Positions 25,201-32,864 of a DNA stretch of 45,042 nt are shown piece after piece (position 1 is the stretch's first letter; each line of letters opens with the position of its first letter). The DNA is from JANNWF01 sp052390415 (GTDB lineage Bacteria; Pseudomonadota; Gammaproteobacteria; Xanthomonadales; Xanthomonadaceae). The translations under genes and the position numbers were made by a program. The notes under the pieces are model-generated. The model did no database searches and was not told the origin of the DNA. It was given only the letters and a program-made list of their open reading frames with translations. Location: the NCBI GenBank assembly GCA_052390415.1, contig JBQTGY010000009.1:1-45042 (forward strand), given 5' to 3'.

Positions 25201-27526
25201 GCACGCCTTGCGCCTTGCGCTGGCGCTCGTCCAGCAAGGTCTGCTTGTGCGCCTCGAATGCTTCCAGCGCCTCTTCGCGTTTGCCTTGGATGTCGTTGAG
25301 GAACTGTTCGTGTTCGCCGAATTGGCTTTCCAGCGTTTCCAGCTGCACCAGGATGCGCGCCAGTTGTTCGTCGCAACGCTCCGGATCGCTGGCCAGCCCC
25401 AGTGCGCTGGTCAGGCTTTGTCCGAACAAACTGAACTGCGCGGCAAACTGCGCCACGGCTTCGGTGGAACCCAACGCCTTGCGTCGTTGCTCGCCGCGCG
25501 CGCGCGCTTGATTGAGCCGCGCATACAACTCGGAGATGGCTTCCACGATGGCGGTGCGCTGCGCCGCGTCGTCGATCTGCAAGCCGGCCATCAGTGCCGA
25601 CAGCATGTCCAGGTTGGCAGCCATCTCGGTCAACGCCGCCAATGGCACTGCCAGCTGACTTACACCCGGCGCGGCTTGCGCCTGCGCATCCAGCGCGCGC
25701 AATTGCACGTTCAGCGGTTGCAGGGCTTGTGCGCCTGCGAGATAGGTCGCGGTCGCCGCAGATACTTGTGCGTGCGCGGTCTGCACGCCGACTTCCAGCG
25801 CGTCAATGGCCGCCACGTCGATATAACGATAATCGCGGATGGTCAGCAGGTGGCCGCGCTGAGCGGCCAAGCCGTTGAGCGCATCGACATATTCCTCGAT
25901 GCGTTCGAAGCGGTCAGGGTGGGCACGATCAAGCAGGTGCTTTTGCCGCGTCTGTGCTTCCGCCAATGCGCGCGCCGATTGCCGACGAATACTCTCGACC
26001 TTTTCGAACTCGTCCAGCACCGCTTCGCCGCTGGCGGCAATTTCGCGCAACAACGGAGCCACTTCGGCGCAGTTGGCATCGGCCAGCCAATGATGCAGAT
26101 CGAACAGCCGGCGCGCGCTGTGGGCGAGCTTTTCATAGCGCTGCATCGACACCTGTTCGGCGTCGATCTCACGACTCAGCAGCAGCAAATCAGAAATGCC
26201 ACGCACCAGTTCGGCATTGCCGATCTTGCCCATGAAACTGGTGCCGGTCGGACGACTGGCCGCGAACACTTCGCTGTAGAACGGCGTCTGCCAGACCTGC
26301 ATCGGATGCACACGGGTGGGCTCGTCGCTCTCGGCGGAAAAGATCACCATCCGTCCGTCTTCGTGGCGCGAATAGCCATGCCCAAAAATGGGTGACTGCA
26401 AGCGACGCTCGATCAGGTTGTAGGTGAACAGCGCGCAGCGGCCTTCGATTTCCTCGTAGAACACGTACAGCACATCTTCGCCGTTGGGCGAGCGCGACAT
26501 GCGTTTGAAGCGCATGCCATCCATCGGCCGCTCAAAGGTCTTGTACTCGCCGTTCTGCAACAGATAACCACCCGGAAACACGATGCCGTGGTCTTCCGGC
26601 AACTGCACGCAGGCCTGGCCGATGGCGTCAATCCGCAGCACGCTGCGGGTCAGGGTATTGAAGGCCAGATAACGCCACTGCTCTTCGCGATACGGCTGGA
26701 TGCGCAGCAACACCAGACTGCCGACCTGGGCGTAGTCGACGGTGGCGTCGTCCAGCGACTGGGTCTGATCATTGACCGGCTCGCGGTAGATGCCGAGCCC
26801 GTCTTCGGTGTTGTTCTCGACCTTGATGGTGAGGTCGCCGCCGATGGTCTCGACGAATACCTGATCGAGGATGTTCAGGTGCGGATAACGGCCCTCGATA
26901 ACGTTTTCACGGGTGGCGCGCGTCCACTCGAAGTCATACGCCGGTGGCAAAGCGATGTCGCGCTCGCCACGGTTGTCGATGTAACGCACCGCACCATCGG
27001 GCGCGATGCTCCAGCGAAACACGCGCAGATCGCTGACCTTGTCTCCGATCTGGAACGCCGCGAGCAGGGCATCGTCGCGACGCACCAGTTGCAGCAGGCG
27101 GGTGTTCTTGTAGTACGCATACAGCTCGCGAAAATCCTGAGCGAAGCTGTCGGCGGTCAGGAAACTGCCAGCCAATGGAACCGGCTCGACATCGTAACCA
27201 TCGGCCCCATCGATCAGACGATACAGCGCAAACACATCCTCGATCGCGGTCTCGCGTTTGAGTCCGATGAACACGTTGTAGCCGAACAAGAGACAGTCGC
27301 CGACCTGAACCAGATCGCGCGGCACGCAGTTGTTTTCGGTACGCACCCGCAAGCGACCAATAGCTGCCATCTGACTGCTGCCGAACTCGGCGAGGCGCTG
27401 CGTATTGAGCTGCTCAGCAATGCCACGCAGCCGACCGCCCTGCTCGATCAGGCGCTTGCGCAGGACCTCATAGGCGCCGCCTTCGGCGACGGCTTGGTCG
27501 GTGCTGGAGGGTTCGATGGTGGTCAT
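22238..27526 (-). CDS. Giant DUF3686 / MoxR-like AAA+ ATPase ('DNA repair ATPase')
   Basis: 1762 residues. The N-terminal ~460 residues match the DUF3686 domain (RVRTENNCVPRDLVQVGD, LFGYNVFIGLK, YSRHEDGRMVIFSAE). Long helical coiled-coil stretches follow (about 480-900), then a mixed region. The AAA+ module has Walker A PPGYGKTTL (about residue 1296), Walker B VMLYVDDIQ (about 1360, with DD rather than DE) and sensor-1 region VMAGNPYTESGDVF (about 1405), followed by PDMLANRADVYNLGD. That last layout is MoxR-like (NP...EsG...P-A..R). A helical, Ala-rich tail ends the protein. The family is often annotated as a DNA repair ATPase, but direct function is poorly known. It is preceded by the YqiK flotillin gene. 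No strong ribosome-binding site is visible; a 45-bp inverted repeat sits just upstream. Confidence 0.9.
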   Translation of the reverse strand: MTTIEPSSTDQAVAEGGAYEVLRKRLIEQGGRLRGIAEQLNTQRLAEFGSSQMAAIGRLRVRTENNCVPRDLVQVGDCLLFGYNVFIGLKRETAIEDVFALYRLIDGADGYDVEPVPLAGSFLTADSFAQDFRELYAYYKNTRLLQLVRRDDALLAAFQIGDKVSDLRVFRWSIAPDGAVRYIDNRGERDIALPPAYDFEWTRATRENVIEGRYPHLNILDQVFVETIGGDLTIKVENNTEDGLGIYREPVNDQTQSLDDATVDYAQVGSLVLLRIQPYREEQWRYLAFNTLTRSVLRIDAIGQACVQLPEDHGIVFPGGYLLQNGEYKTFERPMDGMRFKRMSRSPNGEDVLYVFYEEIEGRCALFTYNLIERRLQSPIFGHGYSRHEDGRMVIFSAESDEPTRVHPMQVWQTPFYSEVFAASRPTGTSFMGKIGNAELVRGISDLLLLSREIDAEQVSMQRYEKLAHSARRLFDLHHWLADANCAEVAPLLREIAASGEAVLDEFEKVESIRRQSARALAEAQTRQKHLLDRAHPDRFERIEEYVDALNGLAAQRGHLLTIRDYRYIDVAAIDALEVGVQTAHAQVSAATATYLAGAQALQPLNVQLRALDAQAQAAPGVSQLAVPLAALTEMAANLDMLSALMAGLQIDDAAQRTAIVEAISELYARLNQARARGEQRRKALGSTEAVAQFAAQFSLFGQSLTSALGLASDPERCDEQLARILVQLETLESQFGEHEQFLNDIQGKREEALEAFEAHKQTLLDERQRKAQGVQDAALRILDGLGRRTARLTSIDELNAFFAGDPLILKLRELIGRLRSLHDSVKAEGVEARLKGARDQAVRSLRDKTELFEGDGTVIKLGPRHRFSVNTQELDLTLIPRDHHLCLHLTGTGYFEPLANPELDALKPYWSLSLESESEQLYRGEFLAAAVFEAATAGRDGLTLESLRHQLGEPETLSRTLREFAAPRYREGYEKGIHDHDAGLILSAWLPVQESAATLVHVPEARALAVVAWSQLQTSSDVALWPQRARQARQMRELFASDAGQTALAQEIGERLLAFAESEQLLDWQPQASAAAAYLLDELSAEHPQFVFSKYARDLATQLRKELTAGHRWDALQATLEQLGSRLGARAALLTQWLRALLGSPAATTSGAELAPYLAEAAAMLLVGQSVSSRISEVDLRLRVSGLLGQHARITDGVLAFGVDEFKQRLHHHSHVFLPELRRFQALRHTVLEEARHALRIAEFKPRPLSSFVRNKLINDVYLGIIGDNLAKQMGTVGEGRRSDLMGLLMLISPPGYGKTTLMEYIAHRLGLIFMKINGPALGHEVRSLDPEQAPDATSRQELEKLNLALEMGNNVMLYVDDIQHTNPEFLQKFISLCDGTRRIEGVWRGRTQTYDMRGKKFCVVMAGNPYTESGDVFRIPDMLANRADVYNLGDTLGGMQDAFLLSYVENAMTSNALLAPLATRDMADLYRLVDKAQGKDFSANSLSHSYGGAEINEIVAVLQRLIEARDVVFRVNQQYIASAAQADAYRTEPPFKLQGSYRNMNKLAEKMTAVMNAAELSQLLHDHYIGESQLLTTGAEENLLKLGELRGSLNAEQSARWTQIKRDFVRNKSIGGADADTGSRVVAQLRDLVEGVQSLRAQAEASAAAAAAANAESAANRPDPLTAAPWATLQELLERLLSEQTLARTFSRDSASESAMFLGGLRNALELGFKPLATSIQQSATHSSEQRQTLAQIGERLAALLGESPRVPRRGVDKPS

Positions 27527-27569
27527 GGGTTTCTGGTTGGTTTCGTTCGGCTTATTTCGAGTCCGCGCG

Positions 27570-27699
27570 GGGTCGTACCCTCACCCCAACCCCTCTCCCG
27601 GAGGGAGAGGGGCTCCACAGCGGGAGCGGAAAGCGGGGAGCGACGCCTGCCCTTAGCCCCTCTCCCTCCGGGAGAGGGGTTGGGGTGAGGGTACGACCC
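27570..27699. repeat. 45-bp perfect inverted repeat between yqiK and the ATPase gene
   Basis: Arms 27570-27614 and 27655-27699 are perfect inverted copies around a 40-base spacer. Each arm contains CCCTCACCCCAACCCCTCTC followed by a smaller palindrome (CTCCCGGAGGGAG). This type of sequence is a widely scattered genomic repeat. In the transcript it would form a very stable hairpin between the flotillin stop (27714) and the ATPase start (27526), which could reduce read-through or stabilise the upstream mRNA. Confidence 0.9.
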
Positions 27700-27713
27700 G
27701 CCACAAAGTCTAA

Positions 27714-29747
27714 TCAGCCCTCATCCGCCCCCGCTTCCTTGCCCTTGGGCCCCAAAAACTTGGCCAACAAGTCCTGCACCACCGGACTCTTGCTGGCCAC
27801 GCCCTCAATCGCCTTGCCCACCGACAACGCCTTGGCAAACGACTCGAAAAACTCCCCACTGCCACCAACGATGTCGACCTTCGCTTTCGACAGCGCAGCA
27901 GCCAGCACGTCGGCCTGTTCGCGAGCGATGTCCTTGTTGGCCGCAATCCCCGCCATCGCTTGCTCGAAGCTCTTTTCCAACTGCATGCGGAATTCTTCGT
28001 GGGCGCGCGCGCCATCCGAGAGCGCATCCAGCGAGGCGAACTTCTTCGCCAGGCCCTCGGCTTCAGACTCGAGCTTCTGCAGCAGCACACTGGCCTCGGC
28101 CTGACCGATTTCGCGGGTCGCAACTGCCTTGGCCCCGGCCAATTGCTGATCGCCGCGTGCCTGCGCGCCGAGCTTCTCTTCCAGCACCTTGGCTTCGGCC
28201 AAACCTTGTTTCTGATTGGCCTCGGCTTGCGCTTCGATCACTCGCGCATGCGCAAAGCCCTGTTCCTGTTCGCCTCGCGCCTGCGCGATGAGCTTTTCCG
28301 CTGCGACCTTGGCCTCGGCCAGACCTTCCTTTTCCATCGCCGCTGCGGTCACTTCGCGCACCCGCGCATCGGCAAGACCCGGCGCGGCACGCTCGGCTTC
28401 AATGCCTTCCGCCAGCTTCTTCTTCGCATCGGCCTGCTTGCCGGCGGCTTCCAACTGCGCTTGCGCGGTGACCGTCAACTCGGTCGCCTTGTGCTTTGAA
28501 CGCGTCTCGTCGGCTTCGGCTTGTTTGACCTGACGGACCAGGTCTTCTTCCGCGGCGGCTTGCGCATTCAGGATCGCGACCTGCTTGTTGCGGTCGGCCT
28601 CGGAAACCTCACGCACTTCCTTGATGCGCTCCTCTTCCTGCGCCACGGTCTTCTCGACCGAGATGCGGTCGCGGATCACGTTGGCGATTTCCTTGCGCTG
28701 CACTTCCAGCGCCTTCTCTTTCTCGATCTGTTGCAGCTCGACCTCGCGCTCGCGCGAGACGATTTCCAGCGCTTTGGCACGCGCCACTTTTTCGATCTCG
28801 ATGACCACCGCGCGCTGCCGATTCTGCTGCGCCACTTCCACTTCGCGCTGATGATTCTGCTCGCGAATATCCAGCGTCTCCTGCACCAGGATGCGCGCCT
28901 GCTCGGACTTCAGTCGCTCTTCTTCCTGCACCTTCAAGGTCTCCGCCGATTCGCGCGCGCGGATGGTCGCGATCTCGCGCTGCTGCTTGGCTTCGGCGTC
29001 AGACTGTTGCCGCGCCAATGCCAGCATGGCTTCCTTGGTTTCGACGTTTTTCTTGGTGATCGCCAACTCTTCGTTGCGCTCGAGTTCGTTGGTGATGACG
29101 TTCTGCTTGGCAGTGAGCTCGGTGATCTTGCGGATGCCTTCGGCGTCGAGGATGTTGTGCGGATCCAAAGATGACTTGGGCGTCTGCTCCAGGTAGTCAA
29201 TCGCAACGTCTTCCAACACGTAGCCGTTCAGGTCATTGCCGATCACTTCGACGATGCGGTCGCGAAATTCCTGCCGGTTCTCGAACAGATTGACGAAGTC
29301 GATTTTCTTGCCGACCGTCTTCAAGGCTTCGGAGAATTTGGCGTTGAACAGCTCATTCACCGCCGAACGCTCCGACGCGCGATCCACACCGATGGCCTTG
29401 GCCACCTTGAGCACATCCTGCTGGGTTTCATTCACCCGCAGGTAAAACGCGACGGTGATGTCGGCGCGCATGTTGTCCTTGCAGATCAAACCATCCTTGC
29501 CACGCCGATCCACTTCCAGCGTGATCAAGGAGATCTTCATGAACTCTTTCTTGTAGACCACCGGCCAGACCAGCGCGCCTGTGAAGTGCACTTTGGGCGA
29601 CTGCGACATATCGTTGACGATCAGCGCGGTGCCCTGCGGGACTTTGATATAGAAGGCCTTGAACATCGCGAACAGGCCGAAAATGATGAAGACGAGCGCG
29701 GCGATGATGGTGAGCGCGGGAAGTATTAAGGCGGCGAGGTAATCCAT
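27714..29747 (-). CDS. yqiK: YqiK-type flotillin (SPFH protein)
   Basis: 677 residues. One N-terminal TM helix (about 5-30), then an SPFH/band-7 domain (about 35-220) with ALIVNDMSQSPKVHF, LEVDRRGKDGLICKDN and DVAIDYLEQTPKSSLDPHN. A very long charged coiled coil follows (about 230-560), rich in E, A, K, R and Q, with an alternating 18- and 22-residue repeat starting GLAEAKV/GLADARV/GFAHARV. A shorter, less helical C-terminus completes it. Flotillins scaffold membrane microdomains; E. coli YqiK pairs with YqiJ, encoded just upstream here. A GGAG ribosome-binding motif lies 8 bases before the ATG. It is longer than E. coli YqiK (about 550 residues), the extra length lying in the coil. Confidence 0.93.
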   Translation of the reverse strand: MDYLAALILPALTIIAALVFIIFGLFAMFKAFYIKVPQGTALIVNDMSQSPKVHFTGALVWPVVYKKEFMKISLITLEVDRRGKDGLICKDNMRADITVAFYLRVNETQQDVLKVAKAIGVDRASERSAVNELFNAKFSEALKTVGKKIDFVNLFENRQEFRDRIVEVIGNDLNGYVLEDVAIDYLEQTPKSSLDPHNILDAEGIRKITELTAKQNVITNELERNEELAITKKNVETKEAMLALARQQSDAEAKQQREIATIRARESAETLKVQEEERLKSEQARILVQETLDIREQNHQREVEVAQQNRQRAVVIEIEKVARAKALEIVSREREVELQQIEKEKALEVQRKEIANVIRDRISVEKTVAQEEERIKEVREVSEADRNKQVAILNAQAAAEEDLVRQVKQAEADETRSKHKATELTVTAQAQLEAAGKQADAKKKLAEGIEAERAAPGLADARVREVTAAAMEKEGLAEAKVAAEKLIAQARGEQEQGFAHARVIEAQAEANQKQGLAEAKVLEEKLGAQARGDQQLAGAKAVATREIGQAEASVLLQKLESEAEGLAKKFASLDALSDGARAHEEFRMQLEKSFEQAMAGIAANKDIAREQADVLAAALSKAKVDIVGGSGEFFESFAKALSVGKAIEGVASKSPVVQDLLAKFLGPKGKEAGADEG

Positions 29748-29807
29748 CGCAGGACTCCAGAGTTAAGTTTGGAAGCGCTATTGAAATGCGGACTCAGCGG
29801 CCCAGCC

Positions 29808-30443
29808 TCAGGCCGAACTACCTTCGGAAATGACACGGTAAGCGTTTTGCGCGTCGAGATATTCGACCAGAACCACGCGGTCGCCACGCTTGAACTGTCC
29901 CGGCTCGGCGCGCACCTGCAGGATCAGGCCGGCACCGCCGTTGTCCACATCGGCCGTACCCTGTTGCAGTGTCACTTCGGGACTACGCACGCGGGCCACT
30001 TCGCCCAGCAATGACACGCTGTCAACCGGCTTCATCTTCGCGAACAAGCCGCGAAATGGTCGGAGAAGGACGCCGCTGACTGGAAGGGCTAGGACGGGCG
30101 CAATCACCACAACGACGCCACCCAACGCGAAGCGAAGCACGTCCCAAGGCAGGTGATGAAGCAGAAAAAAGCTCGCAAAGTAGCTGATCAACCAAGCGAG
30201 CATGGTGACCACACTGAGTATCAAGGTGAGCGGCATGTCGTCGAAGCCGAACTTCATCAACAGCCCCGCAAAGCCACCAAACTCCATCCCTTCAGCACCT
30301 GGCCCATGCCCAATATGGATGTGGAAGATGTCGAGATCGACCAACCCGACCATGGCCAGCAACCAATAGAACATCGCCACACCCAGCAACACGCTGAAGA
30401 TCACGGTGGGAAATGACAGCGCGATACTCAGAAACAGGTCCAT
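29808..30443 (-). CDS. yqiJ: YqiJ-like NfeD/OB-fold membrane protein
   Basis: 211 residues from the ATG at 30443 (MDLFLSIALS). The in-frame ATG at 30452 directly abuts the AAGGAGG ribosome-binding site and is too close, whereas 30443 has 9-base spacing. Three to four TM helices (about 8-30, 65-88, 95-125) precede a C-terminal OB-fold (about 140-211) with a GEVARVRS strand and an RVVLVEYLDAQNAYRV end. This is the architecture of E. coli YqiJ (about 209 residues), an NfeD-family protein that partners the flotillin YqiK. The order yqiJ-yqiK is conserved here with a 60-base gap. It is the first gene of the operon. Confidence 0.92.
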   Translation of the reverse strand: MDLFLSIALSFPTVIFSVLLGVAMFYWLLAMVGLVDLDIFHIHIGHGPGAEGMEFGGFAGLLMKFGFDDMPLTLILSVVTMLAWLISYFASFFLLHHLPWDVLRFALGGVVVVIAPVLALPVSGVLLRPFRGLFAKMKPVDSVSLLGEVARVRSPEVTLQQGTADVDNGGAGLILQVRAEPGQFKRGDRVVLVEYLDAQNAYRVISEGSSA

Positions 30444-30452
30444 CGGCGGCAT

Positions 30453-30459
30453 CCTCCTT
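30453..30459 (-). promoter_or_regulatory. Strong ribosome-binding site deciding the yqiJ start
   Basis: AAGGAGG on the minus strand lies 9 bases upstream of the ATG at 30443 and zero bases from the ATG at 30452. The spacing makes the downstream ATG the real start. Confidence 0.8.
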
Positions 30460-30536
30460 GGGATGCGGGGCTAGCGGTGGGGCGTGGTGAGCGGGCGTTG
30501 TGTTTGGCTGACGGGTGGAGTTGACGGCTGTGACAT

Positions 30537-30603
30537 GGAACTTGGAACTTGGAACTTGGAACTTGGAACTTGGGATCTTGGATTTTGGATTTTGGATTCT
30601 GGG
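30537..30603. repeat. 7-bp tandem repeat tract
   Basis: Five copies of GGAACTT are followed by a degenerate GGGATCTT and three GGATTYT copies ending in GGG. The unit length (7) shifts the frame each copy, so all frames read as low-complexity peptide. It lies upstream of yqiJ and downstream of the autotransporter-like gene. It is likely prone to slippage in copy number. Confidence 0.85.
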
Positions 30604-30616
30604 CGGCATCGCTCAT

Positions 30617-30692
30617 GGAGGGCGCCGCTCCTGCGGCGCTGCTTTTTGCTTATCACCCCTGCAAAAGCAGCCGCGCAGGAGCGCGGCCCTCC
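30617..30692. repeat. Imperfect inverted repeat, about 32-bp arms
   Basis: GGAGGGCGCCGCTCCTGC... (30617-30649) and its near-complement ending ...CGCGGCCCTCC (30661-30692) form a long imperfect hairpin; GCTTTTTGC and GCAAAAGC are at its tip. The two mismatched blocks (GCGCC/CCGCG) look like diverged arms of a multi-copy genomic repeat. Together with the 7-bp tandem tract it fills the gap 30453-30744. Confidence 0.7.
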
Positions 30693-30744
30693 TTTGTTCG
30701 GCTTGCAGTCTTCGCTGCCGAGTCCCGAATCCCTAATCCCGACC

Positions 30745-32463
30745 TCACAACTCCATCCGCCACCCCAGATTCCAATACGCCTGCTCAGTATCGTCCAATC
30801 CAAACAGGCGGCGATAACTCACGAAGGCCGATTGGCCTTGGGTAAATTGCATCGCAAGTGAGAACGCGGCTTCGCCGTAGCGAGAGTCGACGGTCGAGGT
30901 TGGCAGCAGGAATTGGTTGCGGCGCGGGTCGTTGACGAAGCTGCCGCGCAGCGCTTGGGCTTCGTCTTCAAACTGAGTGACGAAATGACCATCGAATTGC
31001 GGCAGCAACACGCCGATGCGAGTCGATATCGCCCACTGGGCACCCAAGCCGAGCCGACCGATGACCGAGCGTAGCGACTGCTGATCGAGTGCCACCGCGA
31101 AGGCATCACTGCCTTCGATGGCTTCCTCCGCAAACGGATCGATTTCGTAACGCGCATATTCGGCGGCCAGACGGGGACCGAAGCTGAAACCGCCGCGCTG
31201 CCAATCCCAGCCTCCGCTGATGCTGCCGGTAATCAGGCTGCTGTCTGGACTACCCAGCAACACGTCGCGGGTGCTGAAACTGGTTTCATCAGTCACACCT
31301 TGAAACTGGGCAATCCGAACTTGCCTGACCTGGCCGCGACCGGTGCCGAAACTGGCATCGACCCAGCCGCGCTCGAAGGCACGACTGGCATAGAAGGTCA
31401 GAGAATCCTGATCGAGACTGAGCGCGCCGGTGTCGGCGCTGAAATCGGCATCGAATTGTGTTCGCCCATACGCGACACCCGCCACCCATTGCGTGCCAAA
31501 GCGGCGATCAATTCCGACGGTGTACGTGTTCGACTCATTGTCGTAGCCGCTCTCAAGCTCGGTGGCCGAACGTTCGCCGTCACCTACCACGACCGACGCA
31601 AACACGCCGAGACCTCGGCCCAGCAACTCACCATCCTCCGCCAGAACCGCTGCCATCGGCAGGAAACCATGCGATCCGCTGACCCCGGAATCGACCAGGG
31701 CCACGCCACCTGCGCCGCCGCCACGCACAGCCTCCAAACGGCGGCCGATGGCGCCCAACTGATTGCCCGCCAGCATCCGAAAACCACGTCGCTGACTGGA
31801 GAGTTCTTCGCCGACCAGGCCACGCAAACTGTCGACCAGCTGTCGCGCTGCATTGGGATCGCGCAGCGCCAGCCGCAACAACTGACAGCGCCGATCCAGT
31901 TCACTGCCGGGCGGCGGCTGATCGGTCGCGCACAGCTGTCCAAGATTGGCCAGCTGGGAGGCGATCAACCCATCGGGGGTATTGGCGATGATCTGCTGCA
32001 GGCGCTGCTGCAAGGTGCCGGCGTCGTCATCGTCATCGCGAATCAGCAAGCTGAAATCGCGCTGCATGCCCAGCGCGTAACAATCGCTCTGTTGCAACAC
32101 GATGCGCACGGTCTCGTCGGGCTCGGGCCGCGGGTCATCGATGATGTTGATGAACACCAAGGCCATCACGCCACCCTGCGGAATCGGCGGGATTCCGCTG
32201 ACCACGCGGAAATCCTCATTCAAGGTCGCGCTGCCGCTGGCCACGTCCAGACTGATACAGACGCCTCCGGCGGGCGCTGGCCGATCCAGGCGCAATTCAA
32301 TCCGAACCGGCTGCTGGGTGCCTTCGGTGGCGATCGCGCGATCCACCACCACGCTGAGCACCGGCCGCGACGGCGTCTGCGCAGCGGCAATGCCGCTTCC
32401 GATCAGCATCAAGCAGGCAACAGCAGCCCGCCACCACGGCAACTGAGCGCGGTCTTGTTCCAT
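30745..32463 (-). CDS. Autotransporter-like outer-membrane protein with Calx-beta-like domain
   Basis: 572 residues. Signal peptide at 1-29 (cleaved after AAA or AAQ). Residues about 33-145 form a Calx-beta-like domain (ATLNEDFRVVSG and the acidic DDPRPEPDETVRIVLQ motif, ending LLIRDDDDDAG). Residues about 148-260 are helical (LQQIIANTPDG, RRCQLLRLALRD). Residues about 285-572 look like an autotransporter beta-barrel with alternating strands (YTVGIDRRFG..WVAGVAYGRTQF, SLTFYASRAF, YWNLGWRMEL at the end). The last residue is Leu rather than Phe or Trp. The passenger is short for an autotransporter, so surface display of a Ca-binding-type domain is an inference. It is flanked by repeats on both sides. 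Confidence 0.78.
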   Translation of the reverse strand: MEQDRAQLPWWRAAVACLMLIGSGIAAAQTPSRPVLSVVVDRAIATEGTQQPVRIELRLDRPAPAGGVCISLDVASGSATLNEDFRVVSGIPPIPQGGVMALVFINIIDDPRPEPDETVRIVLQQSDCYALGMQRDFSLLIRDDDDDAGTLQQRLQQIIANTPDGLIASQLANLGQLCATDQPPPGSELDRRCQLLRLALRDPNAARQLVDSLRGLVGEELSSQRRGFRMLAGNQLGAIGRRLEAVRGGGAGGVALVDSGVSGSHGFLPMAAVLAEDGELLGRGLGVFASVVVGDGERSATELESGYDNESNTYTVGIDRRFGTQWVAGVAYGRTQFDADFSADTGALSLDQDSLTFYASRAFERGWVDASFGTGRGQVRQVRIAQFQGVTDETSFSTRDVLLGSPDSSLITGSISGGWDWQRGGFSFGPRLAAEYARYEIDPFAEEAIEGSDAFAVALDQQSLRSVIGRLGLGAQWAISTRIGVLLPQFDGHFVTQFEDEAQALRGSFVNDPRRNQFLLPTSTVDSRYGEAAFSLAMQFTQGQSAFVSYRRLFGLDDTEQAYWNLGWRMEL

Positions 32464-32864
32464 GGCGTGGCCCCTCGATCGCAGATGCCCTCCCGCGAGG
32501 GCTGCGGGAATGATCGTACCGAGTTTTGGGCGCCTTTGACGCGCGGCGGGCGCGCTGGAGTCGCGTCCGCTTGGCGTTCGGCGCTTGCGTGGGACAGGAG
32601 TCGGCTGCTATCGGGTTGTTGTCATTCCGCCGAGAGCCGGAGTGTTGATTTATGGGTTCACTCGCTTTCGATGGGCTCGTCGCACGGATTCGCCTGCTTC
32701 CGGGGCTTCGCCCCGGCCTTCGCTACGCTCGGTCAGCGGCAGACGAAACAATGCGGAGAGCCCATCGAAAGCGAGTGAAGCGATGGCTGGATTACAGCCT
32801 CGCCGGAATGACAACATCCACTTCAAAGGGACAACCCACCCTGCGCCCACGGGGTGCAACCCGT
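32464..32864. repeat. Repeat-bearing gap with a 21-bp perfect inverted repeat
   Basis: TTCACTCGCTTTCGATGGGCT (32657-32677) is repeated inverted at 32759-32779, enclosing about 80 bases that contain a CGGGGC-TTC-GCCCCG hairpin (32701-32715). Fragments of a GTCATTCCGGCGAAAGCCGG-type REP lie outside it (about 32618-32640 and 32805-32815). I see no gene in this 401-base gap. It is an accumulation of short genomic repeats. Confidence 0.75.

Noticed and set aside
24473..26395. 640-codon open frame on the plus strand
   Set aside because: Antisense shadow of the DUF3686 ATPase gene; the composition follows the codon pattern of the minus-strand gene and no motif is seen.
30537..30603. Short tandem repeats considered as CRISPR
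   Set aside because: The unit is 7 bp with no spacers and no cas genes are present.
31300..32778. 492-codon open frame on the plus strand
   Set aside because: Antisense to the autotransporter-like gene and runs into repeat sequence; no domain visible.
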